A stretch of 52,274 nucleotides of DNA from contig JAMOQF010000083.1 in the NCBI GenBank assembly GCA_027064125.1, positions 1 through 52,274 on the forward strand, in the 5' to 3' direction. This document shows positions 48,634 through 52,274 of the stretch, piece after piece; the first letter of the stretch is position 1, and each line of letters starts with the position of its first letter. The DNA is from Acidobacteriota bacterium (lineage in GTDB: Bacteria; Acidobacteriota; JAAYUB01; JAMOQF01). A model generated the notes under the pieces. It was not told the DNA's origin. It worked only from the letters and a program-made list of their open reading frames with translations, and did no database searches. A program made the position numbers and the translations under genes.

Positions 48634-50397
48634 ATGCAAAATAACAATCAGATGGATAGAAATATTCTACTTTTTTTTCTATTTTCCATAGTGATTTTCG
48701 TCATCTTTGGGTTTTTAAGGCCCGTTCAAAATGCAAAAAAGGGAAAAGGTAAGTCTGAGAGTGAGAGTAAAAAGGTAGTTAAAAAAATAACTGAAAAAAA
48801 GAAACGGTCACTTAATACCATCAATAGGGAAAAGAACTTAAAGATGGAGAAAAAAGAAGGGGAGGTTAAGGCTGCTTCAGAGGAAAACATTGAAGATGTT
48901 TTAAATTTAGCAGAGGGTGAAAACTTACCTTCTAAGAGCGAACTTATAGAAACGAATCTATTTAAAGCAACTTTAAATAATAAGGGTGGGAAAATAATAA
49001 GTTTGAAGTTAAAAAATTATAAAATTGACAATGGTGATTTTTTTGAATTGATTCCACCAAATTTTAAGGACACACCATATTTTTTTCTAAGATTTATAGT
49101 TCCAGAAAATGAAAAACTTGAGAAATTTTTAAACAGTGTGGTTTATAAAATTTCAGTTAAAAAGAAAAATGGTGAAACAAGGGTAAAATTTGAATATGAA
49201 AAGGGGAGTTTGAAGGTTTTCAAGGAGTTAATCTTTAAAAAGGATTCCTATTGGATAGATTTTAAAGGTGAGGTAAAAATAGGGGATAAAAGGGTTGAGT
49301 CTTATATTTCAACTACTCCGGGACTTACAAAAGATCAACTTTTCCCCAGGTCAAGATATGATTCTCCACCGACCGCCTTTTACTATGATGGGGATGTTGA
49401 AAGGGTTAAGAATGAAGAAATGAAAACCAAGGTGGCTCAGGATGTGTATAGGGGTAGTTTTTCCTGGTGTGGAGTTGAAACCAAGTATTTTGCCGCGATT
49501 TTCCTGAGTAAAGAGGATTTTAAAAAAATATTTGTGGGACACTATAAACTAAGTATAGCAGTTGAAAAAGAGAACAAGGATCTATTCCTTCCATATGTTG
49601 CGGTTCCCGTTGATGGTGGATTCAGATTGTTTATGGGTCCCAAGAGTTATAAATTGCTTGAAGATTATGGAAATAATCTCGAAAGATTGGTTGATTTTGG
49701 GTTTTTTTCCTTTATTGCAAAGCCAATTTACTATTCTTTGATTTTTACCCACAACTATGTCAACAACTGGGGTTTTTGTATATTGATTATAAGTTTTATA
49801 ATAACTCTTGCCCTCTTTCCCTTGAGGATAAAACAGTTGAAGTCCATGAAGGACCTTCAGAAGATTCAGCCAAAGATAAAGGCCATTCAGGCAAAGTATA
49901 AGGGGGCAAAATCCGTAGAAGAAAAACAGCGAATGCAGGCTGAACTTGCTAAAATTTATAAGGAGACTGGAACGAGTCCTCTGGCCACCTTTGGGGGGTG
50001 CCTCCCCATGATTCTTCAGATACCTGTCTTTTTTGCCTTTTATAAATTACTGTACAACACGGTTGAACTCTGGAGGCAACCTTTTATATTCTGGATAAAG
50101 GATCTTTCAACATATGATCCTACATATATTATTCCAATTTTAATGGGACTTTCCATGATTGTTCAGATGAGGCAGACTCCAAATCAGATGCAGGATAAAA
50201 ACACTAAAATGATGAGTTATATAATGCCAATAGCCCTCACGGTAATATTTTTAAATCTTTCAAGTGGTGTGCTCCTCTACTATTTTTCAAGTAATGTTTT
50301 TTCAAGTGCGTTTCAAAAAATATATGAAAAAATTTCTGGTATAGAAACCAATCCCACATCAAATAAATCTAAAAAAGTGAAAAAAAGTAAAAAATAA
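48634..50397 (+). CDS. yidC: membrane protein insertase YidC
   Basis: 587 aa of the Gram-negative type. First membrane helix ~7-24, a Lys/Glu-rich linker, the large periplasmic beta domain (~85-350), and the conserved five-helix insertase core (~360-560) with IKQLKSMKDLQKIQPKIKAIQAKYK and GGCLPMILQIPVFFAFYKLLY. The C-terminus is Lys-rich, as expected for ribosome contact. mnmE follows after 3 bases; the Jag gene often found between them is absent. Confidence 0.96.
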   Translation: MQNNNQMDRNILLFFLFSIVIFVIFGFLRPVQNAKKGKGKSESESKKVVKKITEKKKRSLNTINREKNLKMEKKEGEVKAASEENIEDVLNLAEGENLPSKSELIETNLFKATLNNKGGKIISLKLKNYKIDNGDFFELIPPNFKDTPYFFLRFIVPENEKLEKFLNSVVYKISVKKKNGETRVKFEYEKGSLKVFKELIFKKDSYWIDFKGEVKIGDKRVESYISTTPGLTKDQLFPRSRYDSPPTAFYYDGDVERVKNEEMKTKVAQDVYRGSFSWCGVETKYFAAIFLSKEDFKKIFVGHYKLSIAVEKENKDLFLPYVAVPVDGGFRLFMGPKSYKLLEDYGNNLERLVDFGFFSFIAKPIYYSLIFTHNYVNNWGFCILIISFIITLALFPLRIKQLKSMKDLQKIQPKIKAIQAKYKGAKSVEEKQRMQAELAKIYKETGTSPLATFGGCLPMILQIPVFFAFYKLLYNTVELWRQPFIFWIKDLSTYDPTYIIPILMGLSMIVQMRQTPNQMQDKNTKMMSYIMPIALTVIFLNLSSGVLLYYFSSNVFSSAFQKIYEKISGIETNPTSNKSKKVKKSKK

Positions 50398-50400
50398 ATT

Positions 50401-51777
50401 ATGGAAAAATTTAAGGATACCATAGTTGCAATTGGCACTCCTTTTGGGAGGGGTGCCATATCTCTTATCAGGGTGTCTGGCAAAGATTCATTTAAAATAG
50501 TAAAAAGATTTTTTAAAAAGTGGAAAAGAGGGAAAATTAGTTTTGAAAAAATATATTTTGGATATTTTTATGATGGTTTAGGGGATGAATTGGATGAAGT
50601 GGGGGTCATTTTTTATAAATCTCCCCATTCCTATACAGGTGAGGACATGGTTGAGATAATGTGTCATGGTTCTCCCGTGATAGCCTCAGAAATTGTAAAT
50701 ACTCTTATAGAAGGTGGGGCAAGGCTTGCCCACAGGGGAGAATTTACAGAGAGAAGATATCTGAATGGAAAGATAGATCTAACCCAGGCTGAAGCCATAA
50801 ATGATTTAATAAACTCCACAACCCTTTTACAGGCAAAGGTTGCTGAGTCCATGTTGAAGGGAAAAATTGCAGAAGAAATTGTGCCCTTAAAAGATGATAT
50901 ATTGTCACTACTTGTTGAACTTGAGACAGAAGTTGAATTTTCTGAAGATGGGATTAAAACTTCTGGAAGGGATGCAATTTTAAATGGGATTAAAAGAGTT
51001 CTCAATCGTTTAAGAGAGATTTCAAGAAATTTTAAGAGGGATTCCCTTATAAAAGAGGGTATGGTTGTCTGTATTGTGGGAAAACCAAATGCTGGAAAAT
51101 CAAGTCTATTTAATGCCTTGATAAGAGATGATAGAGCCATAGTTTCTGAACATCCAGGGACAACAAGGGATTACATAACCGAAGTTTTGAATATTTATGG
51201 AATTCCAGTAAATCTTATTGACACTGCTGGAATAAGGGATTCAGGGGATGTGGTTGAGTCGCAGGGGGTTAAGAGGAGTCTTAAAAAAATCGATGAGGCA
51301 GATCTGATTTTGCTGGTGATGGATGTATCTCAAAAGTTATCTCAGGAGGATTTTGACCTTTTAAAGGGGTTAAGAAATAAAAAGTTGTTGCTTGTTTTGA
51401 ATAAAATAGATTTGCCGGATAGGATTGATGTTATTTCATTTTTAGACAGATTTAAGTTTGATTTTGTGGGAGTTTCTGCCAAATTTAATATTGGCATGGA
51501 GGGACTTAAAAATAAGATTTATGAAAAAATTGTAGGTGAAGAAATTGACATACACAGAGAAACCATCTTTGTGACATCAAAAAGACAACAGGAATGTATC
51601 TTAAATGCAATCAATTTTCTTGAAGATGCCCTTTTTGATGTTATGAAAGAGGTTCCAGAAGAGTATATAAGTTATCACTTGAGAAAAGCCACTGAAAGCC
51701 TTTCAGAAATTTTTGGAGAAATTTCTACGGAAGATATCTTAAATACAATCTTTTCAAGTTTCTGTATAGGTAAGTAA
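50401..51777 (+). CDS. mnmE: tRNA modification GTPase MnmE
   Basis: With MnmG it adds (carboxymethyl)aminomethyl groups to wobble uridine of tRNAs. 458 aa: N-terminal folate-binding domain (DTIVAIGTPFGRGAISLIRVSG), helical domain and an inserted GTPase domain with G1 GKPNAGKSSL, the GTTRD G2 segment, DTAGIRD (G3) and NKID (G4). The C-terminal FCIGK with the catalytic Cys is present. Typical cluster partner of yidC. Confidence 0.96.
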   Translation: MEKFKDTIVAIGTPFGRGAISLIRVSGKDSFKIVKRFFKKWKRGKISFEKIYFGYFYDGLGDELDEVGVIFYKSPHSYTGEDMVEIMCHGSPVIASEIVNTLIEGGARLAHRGEFTERRYLNGKIDLTQAEAINDLINSTTLLQAKVAESMLKGKIAEEIVPLKDDILSLLVELETEVEFSEDGIKTSGRDAILNGIKRVLNRLREISRNFKRDSLIKEGMVVCIVGKPNAGKSSLFNALIRDDRAIVSEHPGTTRDYITEVLNIYGIPVNLIDTAGIRDSGDVVESQGVKRSLKKIDEADLILLVMDVSQKLSQEDFDLLKGLRNKKLLLVLNKIDLPDRIDVISFLDRFKFDFVGVSAKFNIGMEGLKNKIYEKIVGEEIDIHRETIFVTSKRQQECILNAINFLEDALFDVMKEVPEEYISYHLRKATESLSEIFGEISTEDILNTIFSSFCIGK

Positions 51778-51857
51778 TTCTTTCCGGATTTTATAATTTG
51801 AAACCTTTAGTCTCAATTATTCGTAATAGATATTTCAAGATATTTGGGAGAAAAGAT

Positions 51858-52274
51858 ATGAAAAGTCCACTTAAAATAACATTGATTGTTTTTGGAGTTG
51901 TGGTGATTGTAACCTTGCTCATATTTGCCATTGCAGGTTCTGATAAAGGTATTCCAGTTACTGTGGAAAAGGTGAAGAGGGTGAATAAACTTGTTTCCAT
52001 AGTTTCTGCTTCAGGTGAGATAAAACCCAAGGAGTATGTTGACCTTCAGTCAGAGATAGCTGGGGTAATAAGGGAATTATATGTTAAAGAAGGTGATAGG
52101 GTTAAAAAGGGAGATATTTTGCTTAAGATAGATCCTGTTCAAACAGAAGCCGATTTTGAGGCAGCAAAATACCAGTTGATGTCTGCTGAAGAGGATGCCA
52201 AAAATACAAAGAAGGCGATAGATGAAGCAATTTTGAATCTTGAAATAACAAGGGCACAGATTAAAAGTGCAAAG
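51858..52274 (+). CDS. membrane fusion (HlyD/MacA-like) protein, truncated by the window end
   Basis: Not in the ORF track because it runs off the window; 139 codons are visible. GGGAG (51846-51850) precedes the ATG. The start has a single membrane helix (~8-26), then VEKVKRVNKLVSIVSASGEIKP and a biotinyl-lipoyl-like segment (AGVIRELYVKEGDRVKKGDILLKIDP), followed by the beginning of the hairpin coiled coil. It is the periplasmic adaptor of a tripartite efflux or MacAB-type ABC system. No lipobox Cys is seen. Confidence 0.88.
   Translation, partial: MKSPLKITLIVFGVVVIVTLLIFAIAGSDKGIPVTVEKVKRVNKLVSIVSASGEIKPKEYVDLQSEIAGVIRELYVKEGDRVKKGDILLKIDPVQTEADFEAAKYQLMSAEEDAKNTKKAIDEAILNLEITRAQIKSAK

Overview
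The window is a gene-dense, AT-rich bacterial chromosome segment. Nearly all genes lie on the + strand, often with overlapping or almost touching ends. It comes from a Gram-negative (diderm) organism: there are Kdo synthesis genes (kdsA, kdsC), an Mla/MCE lipid transport system, a YidC with a large periplasmic domain, Tat translocation and polysaccharide assembly genes. Three things suggest an Acidobacteriota- or deltaproteobacteria-like lineage, although the sequence alone does not settle this: Ser/Thr kinase plus FHA signalling, an ATP synthase operon with paired b/b' subunits but no a or c genes, and a sigma-54-type promoter. I cannot name the species.

Layout: (1) 1-684, a gene-free, G-poor, AT-rich stretch with two perfect tandem duplications and a probable promoter. 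(2) 685-4157, the glycolytic operon gapA-pgk-tpiA-secG, closed by a strong terminator. (3) 4294-14992, an OPT-family transporter, a NifX-like protein, tatAC, a Cof-type HAD phosphatase, thioredoxin, gpsA, a sigma/anti-sigma pair, dxs, tlyA and nadK. (4) 15004-19475, initiator tRNA-Met with a near-perfect promoter and its own terminator, then pyrG, kdsA, kdsC and a TrkH/KtrB potassium channel subunit. (5) 19517-24763, an unrecognised 481-aa protein, then a proteostasis block hsp20-grpE-clpB; hsp20 has a sigma-54-like promoter. (6) 24768-31818, a dihydrouridine synthase, surface polysaccharide genes (initiating sugar-phosphate transferase, O-antigen ligase-like protein, GDP-mannose dehydrogenase-like enzyme), a U32 protein and a CDP-alcohol phosphatidyltransferase. 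(7) 31876-32762, a decayed IS256-type transposase and a gene-free stretch leading to the ATP synthase promoter. (8) 32763-38614, atpF'-F-H-A-G-D-C, followed by a HAD phosphatase and mlaE-mlaF-mlaD. (9) 42233-47843, a DUF2752 membrane protein, a transmembrane Ser/Thr kinase, a transmembrane FHA-linked trypsin-like protease, a divergent exported protein with two repeated beta-rich domains, and a metallophosphoesterase. (10) 47857-51777, the conserved rpmH-rnpA-yidD-yidC-mnmE cluster without dnaA, then the start of a membrane fusion protein cut off by the window end.

The most promising possible undescribed system is at 42632-47041. A membrane Ser/Thr kinase and a membrane protease with a cytoplasmic FHA domain lie in one operon, beside a divergently transcribed exported protein whose beta-rich repeats resemble the outer domain of the kinase. 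I infer a phosphorylation-controlled periplasmic proteolysis module. Other points of interest are an apparent coiled-coil insertion within the MCE barrel, a dockerin/EF-hand calcium loop in an O-antigen ligase, a 79-bp dxs/tlyA overlap, the sigma-54-like site before hsp20, an over-represented TGCCTGGCACC motif, and two genes (pyrG, dus) that start directly behind intrinsic terminators without a Shine-Dalgarno.
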